DNA of 64,000 nucleotides. Origin: JAJZVS01 sp963708095 (GTDB taxonomy: Bacteria > Pseudomonadota > Alphaproteobacteria > Acetobacterales > Acetobacteraceae). How positions within the stretch are numbered: the first letter of the stretch is position 1; each line of letters starts with the position of its first letter. Positions 33,817-42,227 of this stretch are shown here, in pieces. The translations under genes were made by a program, and so were the position numbers. The notes beneath the pieces are model-generated. The model did no database searches. It was given only the letters and a program-made list of their open reading frames with translations, and was not told the origin of the DNA. The DNA is taken from assembly GCA_963708095.1 (NCBI GenBank), contig OY970182.1:3286001-3350000 (forward strand). The letters are read 5' to 3'.

Positions 33817-34773
33817 ATGGTGACCACGGGCACCGGCGAATACACTTACGAACCGGTCGGCGACTGGGCGAAGCTCCCGCCCGGCTGGTCGTTCAAGGAG
33901 ATCGGCTCGGTCGGCGTCGACGCGAACGACAACGTCTACGTCTTCAATCGCGGCGAGCATCCGATGATCGTGTTCGACCGCGACGGCAACTTCCTGCGTT
34001 CCTGGGGCGAAGGGGTGTTCCCGCGCGCGCACGGGCTGCACATGGCGCCCGACGGGACCGTGTGGCTGACCGACGACGGCGACCATTCGGTGCGCCAGTG
34101 CACCCTGGACGGCAAGGTGCTGATGACGCTTGGCCTCCCCGGCAAGCCGGCGCCTTACATGAGCGGGGAGCCGTTCCATCGCTGTACTCATACGGCGATG
34201 TCGCCGCAGGGCGACATCTACGTCTCGGATGGTTACGGCAACGCGCGGGTGCATAAATATTCGCCGGACGGCAATCTGCTGTTCTCCTGGGGCGGCCCGG
34301 GCACCGATCCCGGTGAATTCAATATCGTCCACAACATCACCTGCGATGGCGACGGCTGGGTGTACGTGGCTGACCGGGAGAACCACCGGGTGCAGGTGTT
34401 CGACGGCAACGGACGGTACGAGACGCAATGGAATAATCTGCACCGTCCCTGCGGTCTGTTCATGCCGCCGGGCAAGTGTCCGGTTTGCTACATCGGCGAG
34501 CTGGGGCCCGGGATGCCGGTCAACCTCAATACGCCGAACCTCGGGCCGCGCATCAGCATCCACGACCATACGGGCAAGCGCCTCGCGCGGCTGGGCGGGC
34601 TGCATTCCGGCACGGGCCCGACCGAGTTCATGGCGCCGCACGGCCTGTGCGTCGATTCGCGTGGCGATCTTTACGTGGGCGAGGTATCCTGGACAAACTG
34701 GCCGACCACGAATCCCGGCGTGCCGCGGCCTGACAACCTGCGCAGCCTGCAAAAATTCCGCAGAGTCTCTTAG
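33817..34773 (+). CDS. NHL-repeat beta-propeller protein (peptidylglycine amidating-lyase-like)
   Basis: A 318-aa protein without signal peptide. At least five NHL blades are visible: VDANDNVYVFNRGEHPMIVF, LHMAPDGTVWLTDDGDHSVR, MSPQGDIYVSDGYGNARVHK, CDGDGWVYVADRENHRVQVF and CVDSRGDLYVGEVSW. The pattern is that of the peptidyl-alpha-hydroxyglycine alpha-amidating-lyase-like family common in soil Proteobacteria, whose members are mostly uncharacterised. AAGGAGG lies 8 nt before the ATG. It stands alone and is followed by a strong hairpin. Confidence 0.82.
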   Translation: MVTTGTGEYTYEPVGDWAKLPPGWSFKEIGSVGVDANDNVYVFNRGEHPMIVFDRDGNFLRSWGEGVFPRAHGLHMAPDGTVWLTDDGDHSVRQCTLDGKVLMTLGLPGKPAPYMSGEPFHRCTHTAMSPQGDIYVSDGYGNARVHKYSPDGNLLFSWGGPGTDPGEFNIVHNITCDGDGWVYVADRENHRVQVFDGNGRYETQWNNLHRPCGLFMPPGKCPVCYIGELGPGMPVNLNTPNLGPRISIHDHTGKRLARLGGLHSGTGPTEFMAPHGLCVDSRGDLYVGEVSWTNWPTTNPGVPRPDNLRSLQKFRRVS

Positions 34774-34790
34774 CTGGCCGCCGGGCATTC

Positions 34791-34830
34791 GTCCCCCCCG
34801 GCGTCGCCGCCTCCGGCTGGCCGGGGGGAC
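34791..34830 (+). terminator. hairpin downstream of the NHL-repeat gene
   Basis: GTCCCCCC...GGGGGGAC arms (about 11 bp) 18 nt after the stop, with a GC-rich loop. No clear T-run follows. Confidence 0.5.
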
Positions 34831-34949
34831 GGTCTTGCCGCGGGCAGCCTGTTGATGGTCGCGATGAGCGTCCTACAGGGCCCGCGGCCGCCCGCCGCCG
34901 ACGGACCGGCCACCGCCCCGAGAGAGCAAGAGCCGGGTCCGACCGTCCG

Positions 34950-35609
34950 CTATGACCGGATGGCAGCGTTGTCCGGATCGATCGCGCGCAGCAGGATGTC
35001 GTTGGCAAGCGGTGCGTAGCGGTCCCACAGCGCGCGCAGCGCGACGACCGGCGCTGGATCCCAGTCGACTCGCAGATCGACCAGCGGCAGGTCGCGCCCC
35101 GCCATCACCCGCAGGAACGCGCTTTGCGGCGGCGCCTGGTTGCCGCCCGCGGCATCGCCCTCCTCCAGCGCCAGCATCAGCCGTTCCGTCAACGGCAGGC
35201 CGGGATCGGCCAGCAGCGCCTGCAGCATCGCCGGCGGCACCATGGCGGAAGCGAGGCCGGCACCGATCGCGCAGGCATCCTGCGCAGGCGCCTCGCTCAT
35301 TTCGGGCAGGATCCGGGCGCCGCTGTACACCGCGGTGTCACCCGCGGCGTCGAGTACCGCGATCTGGCGCCACTGCGCATGCGGGGTGGAGGCAACCATC
35401 GCGTCCACGGTCTCCTGCGCCGTGAGCCCGCCGGCGAGCAGCGTCATCCCGTGCGCTCCGAGTTGCGCATCGGAGCGGGATTGCGTCACCACTGCGCCGA
35501 CTCCTGCGGCGCAGTGGACGACTCGGGCACCGGCTGCCATGGCGACAGCACAGGACACCGCGCCGATGTGATTCGTGCGCGGACACCGCGCGATCAGGGA
35601 AAAGGCCAT
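34950..35609 (-). CDS. DUF1028-family protein
   Basis: A 219-aa protein with an Ntn-hydrolase-like DUF1028 pattern: MAFSLIARCPRTNHIGAVSC, VAMAAGARVVHCAAGVGAV, TQSRSDAQLGAHGMTLLAGG, CAIGAGLASAMV. DUF1028 proteins are often encoded near amidase or peptide-use genes; no activity is established. Its start codon is only 8 nt from the divergent DMT gene. Confidence 0.85.
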   Translation of the reverse strand: MAFSLIARCPRTNHIGAVSCAVAMAAGARVVHCAAGVGAVVTQSRSDAQLGAHGMTLLAGGLTAQETVDAMVASTPHAQWRQIAVLDAAGDTAVYSGARILPEMSEAPAQDACAIGAGLASAMVPPAMLQALLADPGLPLTERLMLALEEGDAAGGNQAPPQSAFLRVMAGRDLPLVDLRVDWDPAPVVALRALWDRYAPLANDILLRAIDPDNAAIRS

Positions 35610-35617
35610 TTCCGCTT

Positions 35618-36580
35618 ATGTCACGCTGCTTTTACGATAAGCAACCCACGCCCGGCGAGCACGCCGCCCCCGCTGGCGTGCCGCAACGAACGCCGGACGC
35701 GGCGGGCCGCGGCTTCGCCACCCTGTTGCTCTCCGTCATGTTCCTGAGCAGTGGCTGGCCGCTGACCAAGCTCGCCATCGACCTCGGTGCCAGCCCGTTG
35801 TGGTTCGCCGAGGGCCGCGCGGTGCTCTCCGGCCTGGTCCCGGCCGCGGTGCTGGCCGTGCGTGGGCGCCTGCGGCTGCCGCAGCACGGGGACTGGCCGG
35901 CGGTGGTCGCGGTCGGCGCGTTCCAGCTCGGCGCATTTTTCGCCTTTGCCCATCTTGCGCTCGCCTGGGTGGCGGCCGGGCGCACCGCCGTCCTGTCCAA
36001 CACCACGACCATCTTCGTCGTACCGCTGTCGCTGCTGGTGCTGCGGGAGCCGATCCCGGCGCGCCGCTGGATTGCGACGGGAATCGCGTTGGCCGGCGTC
36101 GCGGTACTGATCGGACCCTGGGCGATCGACTGGAGCGCGCGGCGAACCCTGATCGGCAATTTCTTCCTGCTCGCCGCGGCGCTGAGTTGGACCCTCGCCA
36201 TCCTCGTGCTGCGCCGGGCGCCGCCGCGCTCGCCGATGTTCGACCTGCTGCCCTGGTGCTTCCTGGTCGGCGCGCTGGTGCTGCTGCCGCTGCTCCTGTG
36301 GGAGGCGCCGCACGGCGGCATCGGACCGCATTGGGGAGCCTGGGCGGCGCTCGGCTACGTGGGCCTGATCGCCGGGCCGTTCGGCACCTGGGGGGTCATC
36401 GAGGCGACGGTGGTGCTGCCGGCGGTGGTGGCGTCGGTGGGCTTCCTTGCCACGCCGGCATTCGGCATCCTGCTGTCGAACTGGATACTGGGGGAGCCGA
36501 TCACGCCCGATCTGATCCTGGGCACGGCGCTGATCCTGGCCGGCGTGGGGCTGGCCGCCTGGCCGGCGCGGCGACGATGA
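35618..36580 (+). CDS. EamA/DMT-superfamily exporter
   Basis: A 320-aa membrane protein with ten predicted helices in two EamA repeats (FATLLLSVMFLSSGWPLTK onward, and LIGNFFLLAAALSWTLAILV onward). Typical marks: TAVLSNTTTIFVVPLSLLVL and GEPITPDLILGTALILAGVG. Such carriers export amino acids, nucleosides or other metabolites. Its ATG lies 8 nt from the divergent DUF1028 start, leaving no room for a promoter unless the real start is downstream; the first ~30 residues are not membrane-like. Confidence 0.85.
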   Translation: MSRCFYDKQPTPGEHAAPAGVPQRTPDAAGRGFATLLLSVMFLSSGWPLTKLAIDLGASPLWFAEGRAVLSGLVPAAVLAVRGRLRLPQHGDWPAVVAVGAFQLGAFFAFAHLALAWVAAGRTAVLSNTTTIFVVPLSLLVLREPIPARRWIATGIALAGVAVLIGPWAIDWSARRTLIGNFFLLAAALSWTLAILVLRRAPPRSPMFDLLPWCFLVGALVLLPLLLWEAPHGGIGPHWGAWAALGYVGLIAGPFGTWGVIEATVVLPAVVASVGFLATPAFGILLSNWILGEPITPDLILGTALILAGVGLAAWPARRR

Positions 36581-36605
36581 TCCTGGGGGCGCGCACCGGC
36601 TTCGA

Positions 36606-37889
36606 TCAGGGGCCGGCCCTGCCGCGGGGCGCAGCGGCGCGCCACCATCGGCCGGCGATCCGGATCGGCTCGCTCAGGCGCCAACTGATGGAGCGCAGCA
36701 GGCCGTCGCGCTCGGCGGCAAGGAGATCGCGTTCGGCGATCCGTCGGTCCCGATCGACGGCCAGCGCGTTGCGTTCCGCGACGCGCCGATCCCGTTCGGC
36801 GGCGGTCATGTTCCGCTCGGCGATCAGTCGCTCCCGCTCGGCCGCCAGGCTGTCGCGCGCGCCGATCAGCCGCTCGCGTTCCTGCGCCAGTTCCGCGCGC
36901 TCGGCGCGGACCTGCGCGAGGACCGCGGCGAGCGACGACGTGTAATGCGCATACCGCGCGTATTCCCTGACCATTGCGTCGATCGCCGCGACTGCAAATT
37001 TCTGCCCGGCCCCGCCGGGCGTCATGCTCAGTGCGAGATCCAGCATCGGGCGTAGCGCCTCCGCCAGCGCTGCGTGGGTGCCGGCGTCGACGGTGGAATA
37101 GGCGATCCCGGTTCGCGCGCCCGCGAGGTCGACCGTGAGCCCGCTCGCCGCCCTGATCCGCTGTTCCGTTGTGCTGCGATAGGCCGGTTCGTTCGCCAGC
37201 CGGTCGATGTCGATCACGAGATCGGCTGCGTTCACGGCGTGCGCGTAGAGATAGGCGTGCACCGCGGCGAAGGCGAGGAACTGGCGTCGATCGGCCGGAT
37301 CCGCCTGCTCGAAGGGCCACAGATCGTGCACCACCCGCAGGAACCGGTCGTGTCCGCTGCCCTCGATCGTCCGCTTCAACGTATCCAGGAAATACGGATT
37401 GTTGCATCCGTATTGTTCCGTGTAGGAGCACCATTGCCGGAACATATTGCGATAGAGCACGATATGCAGCCCGGGAAACGCGCGCCGGATGCCGCCTGTC
37501 CGGCCGAGGCTGCGGGTCGCGGTCAGGACCGGGACCTTGCCGAGGCCGTCGGCATGGGCAATCAGGCTGGCGATATAGGCCTGCTCGTCGGCGCCGATAT
37601 CCCCCGCTGGCCCGTCCGGTGGCACGAAGCGCGCGAATGCCATTGCGGAATCGAACCCGGCTACACCCCCCTCGTTGCCGATGAAGGGAAGGAACTCCAG
37701 GAAGTAGGGCACGGTCGCCGGGTGCTTCGAATACCAACTGGCAGGGGTCGCCCGCACCACCGCCGCGCAGGTGATGGCGGCGAGCTGTTCGTTGAAGATC
37801 TCGCAATAGGCAACGGTCCCCTCCGCCTGCCGGAACCGCGACCACAGCCAGGTGCTGGCGACACGAAAGCTTGAGTGGACGAAGATCAA
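36606..37889 (-). CDS. sulfotransferase-like protein with C-terminal heptad-repeat coiled coil
   Basis: About 427 aa. The N-terminus has a sulfotransferase-type phosphate loop (IFVHSSFRVASTWLWSRFR) and a later HIVLYRNMFRQWCSY resembling the 3'-phosphate motif of PAPS binding. Residues ~320-400 are a coiled coil of near-identical 7-residue units (AERERLI, AERNMTA, AERDRRV, AERNALA...), ending in SISWRLSEPIR, a motif seen at the ends of glycan-assembly proteins. TTG 37889 has AGGA nine nt before it; TTG 37907 is an alternative, and the frame is open further up. Probably modifies a surface glycan; inferred. Confidence 0.6.
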   Translation of the reverse strand: MIFVHSSFRVASTWLWSRFRQAEGTVAYCEIFNEQLAAITCAAVVRATPASWYSKHPATVPYFLEFLPFIGNEGGVAGFDSAMAFARFVPPDGPAGDIGADEQAYIASLIAHADGLGKVPVLTATRSLGRTGGIRRAFPGLHIVLYRNMFRQWCSYTEQYGCNNPYFLDTLKRTIEGSGHDRFLRVVHDLWPFEQADPADRRQFLAFAAVHAYLYAHAVNAADLVIDIDRLANEPAYRSTTEQRIRAASGLTVDLAGARTGIAYSTVDAGTHAALAEALRPMLDLALSMTPGGAGQKFAVAAIDAMVREYARYAHYTSSLAAVLAQVRAERAELAQERERLIGARDSLAAERERLIAERNMTAAERDRRVAERNALAVDRDRRIAERDLLAAERDGLLRSISWRLSEPIRIAGRWWRAAAPRGRAGP

Positions 37890-38102
37890 TCCGACTTGTC
37901 CTGGCAATGCGGAACAGACGCGGGGGCGAGCGCGGTGCGCGCAGGCCGGCGTGGGACAGCCGCGCGGCGGTCCACACCGCCGCTGCAGCGTATCGACGGG
38001 GGTGCGCCGGGACAAGCGCGCCGGGCGGCGCGGCCGGGGCTTCCGCGCCGCAGCGGGCTCCGGCATTCTGGGCAGCGTACCTGCTTGGCAACGCACAGAC
38101 GC

Positions 38103-38963
38103 ATGGAAGTCCCGATCACGCCGGCTTCGGTTCCCATCCCCCCCCTGCGCGGCGCCGGCCGCGCGGCGCCCGTGATCCTGCACGCCGTCGAGGCCGGCGC
38201 CGGCCACCCCGTCGCGCTGCTGCACGGGCTGTTCGGCTCGGCGCGCAATTTCGGCCTGGTGCAGCGGCGGCTGGCCGCGACCCACCGGGTGATCGCCCTC
38301 AACCTGCGCAATCACGGCGCGAGCCCGCACGCGGCGGCGACGGACTACCCGGCGATGGCGGCGGACGTGATCGAAACCCTGGCGGCGCGCGACGCGCTGC
38401 CCGCGGTGCTGATCGGCCATTCCATGGGCGGCAAGGCGGCGATGCGCGCCGCGCTCGATCGGCCCGAGGCGGTGACGGCGCTCCTGGTCGCCGATATCGC
38501 CCCGGTGCCGTACCCGCCGCATTTTCAGGAGATCGCCGCGGCGATGGCGGCGGTGCCGCTGCGCCCCGGCCTGACCCGCGCGGCGGCCGATGCGGCGCTG
38601 GCGGACGCGGTGCCCGATCCGGCGCTGCGGGCGTTCCTGCTGCAGAATTTCGCGCCCGGCGCCGGGCCGGACGCGCTGCCGCAGTGGCGGATCGGACTCG
38701 ATGAGATCATCGCCGCGCTGCCGACGATCGGCGGGTGGGACGCGCCGGAGGGGGCGCGCTATCCCGGGCCGGTGCTGGTGCTGTCCGGCGCGGAGTCCGA
38801 TTACGTGTTGCCCGAGCACCGGCCCGCCTTCCGGGCCCTGTTCCCTGCCTGCCGCTTCGTCTCCCTGCGCCATGCCGGCCACTGGCTGCACGCCGACAAC
38901 CCGGAGGGATTCATCGCGGTGGTGGAAGAATTTCTGCGCGCACGCGCCGAGGTCGGAGGCTGA
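38103..38963 (+). CDS. alpha/beta-fold hydrolase (YbfF-like esterase)
   Basis: A 286-aa hydrolase: LLHGLFGSARNF (oxyanion loop), LNLRNHGASPH, nucleophile elbow IGHSMGGKAA, Asp region VLVLSGAESDYV and His in LRHAGHWLHADNP. This is the pattern of acyl-CoA/ester hydrolases such as YbfF. ATG 38103 begins the conserved part; the open frame upstream is not conserved and would overlap the divergent gene. It ends 1 nt before the aconitase X large-subunit start, so they share a transcript. Confidence 0.85.
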   Translation: MEVPITPASVPIPPLRGAGRAAPVILHAVEAGAGHPVALLHGLFGSARNFGLVQRRLAATHRVIALNLRNHGASPHAAATDYPAMAADVIETLAARDALPAVLIGHSMGGKAAMRAALDRPEAVTALLVADIAPVPYPPHFQEIAAAMAAVPLRPGLTRAAADAALADAVPDPALRAFLLQNFAPGAGPDALPQWRIGLDEIIAALPTIGGWDAPEGARYPGPVLVLSGAESDYVLPEHRPAFRALFPACRFVSLRHAGHWLHADNPEGFIAVVEEFLRARAEVGG

Positions 38964-38964
38964 G

Positions 38965-40209
38965 ATGCACTTGTCCGAGGAAGAACGCGCCCTGGCAGCC
39001 GGCGCGGGCGGCCCCGCCCGGCAATGGGCGATCGGCCACCAGATCGCCGTCGGCCGCTACCTGGGTGCGGAGGATTTCGTCCCCGTCTCCCAGGCGCACA
39101 TCATGGCCGACACGGAATCGCTCGGCCTGGCCGGCGTCGAATGGCTGGAGCGCTGGGCCGTGCTGCCGGAGGCGGAGCGCCAGGTCCGCATCCCCACCAT
39201 CACCGACCCGCGCGGCACCGATTTCGCCGCCGCCACGCGGCTGCGCCAGCAGGACTGGATGCTGGCGCTGGAACGCCGCGCCATCGCCGCGTTCCAGGCG
39301 CTGGGCATCCTGATGACCGACACCTGCATCAACTACCAGACCATCATGCCCGCGGTGCGCGGCGAGCACATGGCCTATGGCGATACCGGCGTGGTGATCT
39401 ACACCAACAGCGTGCTCGGCGCGCGCTCCAATTTCGAGGGCGGACCGTCCGCGCTGGCGGCCGGGCTGACCGGGCGGACGCCGCGCTACGGCTACCATCT
39501 GGACGCGCATCGCCGTGCCACCTTGCATATTGCGGTGCGCGAGACGCCGCGCGCGCTGCACGAATGGGGCGCGCTCGGCGCGCTGGTGGGGCGGCTCGCT
39601 GGCGACTACTGGCAGGTGCCGGTGCTGAGCGGGATCGACCGCGCGCCCGGCTCCGACGAGCTCAAGCATTTCGGCGCCGCGCTGGCGAGCTACGGATCGG
39701 TGGCGCTGTTCCACATGGTTGGCATCACGCCGGAAGCGGAACGTCTGTCCGACGTGGCCGATCCGGCGCTGCCGCTGCGCGCGACGATCGGGGCCGACGA
39801 CCTGGCCGCGTTCCGATGCGGCACCGATCGCGATGCGGGGGACGCGGTGGACGTCGTCGTGTTCTCCGCCCCGCAGCTCAGCCTGCTGGAACTGCGCGAA
39901 CTCGCCGGCCTGCTCGACGGACGGCGAACCACGGTGCCGCTGCTCGCGGTCACCAGCCCGCAGGTGAAGCCGGATGCCGACCGCATGGGGCTGACGGCGC
40001 GGATCGAGGCCGCCGGCGGCCTGCTGCTGGCCGGGATGTGCTTCTACCAGAGCTATGCGCGGGAGATGGCGGAGGCGAACGGCTGGCAGCGCCTCGCCAC
40101 CAATTCCGCCAAGCTGGTCAACATCCTGGGTGGCTACGGCTACCGCCCGGTGCTGGCTTCGATGGAGGCCTGCGTGGCGGCCGCCTGCGATGGGAGGTTG
40201 CCGTCGTGA
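38965..40209 (+). CDS. aconitase X, large (catalytic) subunit
   Basis: A 414-aa DUF521 protein: LSEEERALAAGAGGPARQWA, FVPVSQAHIMADTESLG, GILMTDTCINYQTIMPAVRG, YTNSVLGARSNFEGGPSALA, GMCFYQSYAREMAEANGW, NSAKLVNILGGYGYRPVLAS. Conserved Cys (TDTC, GMC) are in place for the metal or Fe-S centre. Two-subunit bacterial aconitase X enzymes include cis-3-hydroxy-L-proline dehydratases; archaeal ones act on phosphomevalonate. The substrate here is not decided. It overlaps the small subunit by 4 nt. Confidence 0.9.
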   Translation: MHLSEEERALAAGAGGPARQWAIGHQIAVGRYLGAEDFVPVSQAHIMADTESLGLAGVEWLERWAVLPEAERQVRIPTITDPRGTDFAAATRLRQQDWMLALERRAIAAFQALGILMTDTCINYQTIMPAVRGEHMAYGDTGVVIYTNSVLGARSNFEGGPSALAAGLTGRTPRYGYHLDAHRRATLHIAVRETPRALHEWGALGALVGRLAGDYWQVPVLSGIDRAPGSDELKHFGAALASYGSVALFHMVGITPEAERLSDVADPALPLRATIGADDLAAFRCGTDRDAGDAVDVVVFSAPQLSLLELRELAGLLDGRRTTVPLLAVTSPQVKPDADRMGLTARIEAAGGLLLAGMCFYQSYAREMAEANGWQRLATNSAKLVNILGGYGYRPVLASMEACVAAACDGRLPS

Positions 40210-40616
40210 CGACATTCGTGGCCGCGGCGGGCATGGGCGCGCCGGTGCGCGGACGGGCGCTGGTCGCATCGGACGGATTCTCCGCCCGCTACGATCTGGA
40301 TCGGCTGCGCGGCGTCTTCTCCCGCCCCGACCACGCGCTGGCGGGACACTCCTATGTCGGGCGCATCCTGGTGCTGGACGCGGCGAAGGGCGGCGTCGCC
40401 ACGGCGTGGATGCTGCACGAGATGGCAGCGCGCGGGGTCGCGCCGGCGGCTCTGGTGCTGAACCGGGTCAATCCGATCATGGTGCAGGGCGCGGCGCTGG
40501 CGGGGTTCACCCTGCTGTCCGGGTTTGCGACCGACATCACCCGCGCGGTGCCGGACGGGGCGCTGGTGGAGCTCGATCCGATGGCCGATCCGCCGGTGCT
40601 GCGGCTGGTGGGCTGA
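40206..40616 (+). CDS. aconitase X, small (swivel) subunit
   Basis: A 136-aa DUF126 protein: RGRALVASDGFSARYDLD, DHALAGHSYVGRILVLDAAK, APAALVLNRVNPIMVQGAAL, SGFATDI, GALVELDP. It carries the mobile Ser-loop domain of the two-subunit enzyme. The start is GTG at 40206, overlapping the large-subunit stop (GTGA), with GGGAGG 8 nt upstream; no other start fits the family length. Confidence 0.9.
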   Translation: MTTFVAAAGMGAPVRGRALVASDGFSARYDLDRLRGVFSRPDHALAGHSYVGRILVLDAAKGGVATAWMLHEMAARGVAPAALVLNRVNPIMVQGAALAGFTLLSGFATDITRAVPDGALVELDPMADPPVLRLVG

Positions 40617-40625
40617 ACCGGCCGC

Positions 40626-41552
40626 TCAGCGCGCGGCGAGCCGGCTCTGATAGACCATCAGATGGGCGAACGCCGTCGCGAGCAGCGGTGCCGCCACACC
40701 AAACCCGCGCGCGCGGACCAGCAGGCCGCCGAGGATGTGCTCGGCCTCCACCGGCAGCCCCTGGCTCAGGTCGCGATACATCGATGATGCGAGGCCCGAC
40801 CCGGCGGCGGTCAGCATCGCCTCGGTGCGCACACGGAATGCAGCCTCCGGCGGGAAGCCGGCGGCTGCTGCGATGGCGGCGCATTCATCGAGCATCTGTC
40901 GTGCGAGGTCCGCCCCGCCGGGCGCTGCCGCGATCTCCCCCACCGTGCCGCGCAGCAGGCAGGTGATGGCGCCGAGTGCGGCGAGCATCACCCATTTCTC
41001 CCACATCGCCTGCAGGATGGCAGGCGAGGCCGCGGCGGCGAACCCGGCGCCGCCCAGGGTCGCGTCCAGCGCGGCGATCCGGTCCGACGCGGCGCCGTCC
41101 AGCTCCCCATAGGTGAGCTTCTGCATGTCGGTGAGTTGGACAATGCGTCCTGCCGGGTCCAGCATGGTCGCCACGTAGCAGACGCCGCCCAGCAGGCCGG
41201 CCGCGCCGAATCGTTCCCCGATGGCATCCAGATGGCGCATGCCGTTGAGCAGCGGCAGGATCATCGTGCCGGGGCCGATTGCCGGCACGATATCCGCGAG
41301 CACCTGATCGAGCGCAAGGGCCTTCACGGTCAGCAGCACGAGGTCATACGGCGCCACGATTTCCGGGGCGGTCACGAGCTGCGGGGCGAGCGTGAGGTCG
41401 CCGTGCGGGCTGGTGATGCGCAGCCCATCGGCGCGCAACTGCGCGGCACGCCCCGGGCGGACGAGGAAGGTGACGTCCCGGCCGGCCTCGGCCAGCCGGC
41501 CCCCGAAATAGCCGCCGATCGCGCCGGCGCCGGCCACCAGGATGCGCATCAT
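40626..41552 (-). CDS. ketopantoate reductase family (PanE/ApbA) protein
   Basis: A 308-aa Rossmann-fold oxidoreductase: RILVAGAGAIGGYFGGRLAE binds NADP, PYDLVLLTVKALALDQVL, LPLLNGMRHLDAIGERFG, and the C-terminal domain with WEKWVMLAALGAITCLLRG and SSMYRDLSQGLPVEAEHILG. It may be true 2-dehydropantoate reductase (pantothenate pathway) or a paralogue for another 2-oxo acid; many genomes hold several. Its start codon coincides with that of the divergent marR gene. Confidence 0.85.
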   Translation of the reverse strand: MMRILVAGAGAIGGYFGGRLAEAGRDVTFLVRPGRAAQLRADGLRITSPHGDLTLAPQLVTAPEIVAPYDLVLLTVKALALDQVLADIVPAIGPGTMILPLLNGMRHLDAIGERFGAAGLLGGVCYVATMLDPAGRIVQLTDMQKLTYGELDGAASDRIAALDATLGGAGFAAAASPAILQAMWEKWVMLAALGAITCLLRGTVGEIAAAPGGADLARQMLDECAAIAAAAGFPPEAAFRVRTEAMLTAAGSGLASSMYRDLSQGLPVEAEHILGGLLVRARGFGVAAPLLATAFAHLMVYQSRLAAR

Positions 41553-42123
41553 GTGCCTCGTTCGTTACGGCGGCCGGACGCGGGATGCGCCGGCGCTGGC
41601 GGACGCCGGGCTGTGCAACGGCGCCGCGCTGCGTCGGGCGACGCGGCGGATCTCGCTGCTCTACGACCAGGTGCTGGCCCCCTGCGGCCTGCGCGCCACG
41701 CAGCACGCAATCCTGGTGCAGCTTGCGCGGGCGGGGGAGCCGCCGGCGCTGGGGGAGCTGGCGCGCGCGCTGGTGATCGATCCCTCGGCGTTGGCGCACA
41801 ATCTGCGGCCGCTGGAGCGCGACGGGTTCGTTGCGCTGGCGGACAACCCGCGCGACCAGCGCAGCCGGCTGGTGCGGCTGACGCCGGCAGGACGGGCGAA
41901 GCTCGCGGAGTCGCGCGCCTTGTGGCGGCAGGCGCAGTCTCGGTTCGAGACGGCATTCGGGCCGGACCGTGCGGCGCGGCTGCGGGAGGTGCTGGGCGAG
42001 CTGGCGTCGGACGCGTTCGTGGAAGGTTTCGCCGCGGCGGCGGGAACGAAGTCGGGCCCTCCATCGGGTGGGTCACGGCGGGCACCGCGCGGCCCGGTTC
42101 GGGCTGACAGCGGATCGGTCTGA
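41551..42123 (+). CDS. MarR-family transcriptional regulator
   Basis: A protein of about 190 aa with a winged-helix core: LRATQHAILVQLARAGEPPA, LGELARALVIDPSALAHNLR, PLERDGFVALADNPRDQRSR and LVRLTPAGRAKLAES. It has a basic disordered tail (last ~25 residues) not usual for the family. Two starts are possible, ATG 41542 or 41551; the second has AGGA nine nt upstream. Either way the start region overlaps that of divergent panE. Likely regulates panE and/or the broken LeuC-like gene next door. Confidence 0.8.
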   Translation: MCLVRYGGRTRDAPALADAGLCNGAALRRATRRISLLYDQVLAPCGLRATQHAILVQLARAGEPPALGELARALVIDPSALAHNLRPLERDGFVALADNPRDQRSRLVRLTPAGRAKLAESRALWRQAQSRFETAFGPDRAARLREVLGELASDAFVEGFAAAAGTKSGPPSGGSRRAPRGPVRADSGSV

Positions 42124-42227
42124 TCCCGGTCGGGCGGCCCGGCCGTTGGCGCGAATGGCCCGCCCCTGGCCCCGGGCGGAGACGCGCGCTAGGCTCCCGA
42201 CAAGCAACATGCGGGAGGAAACCACCC

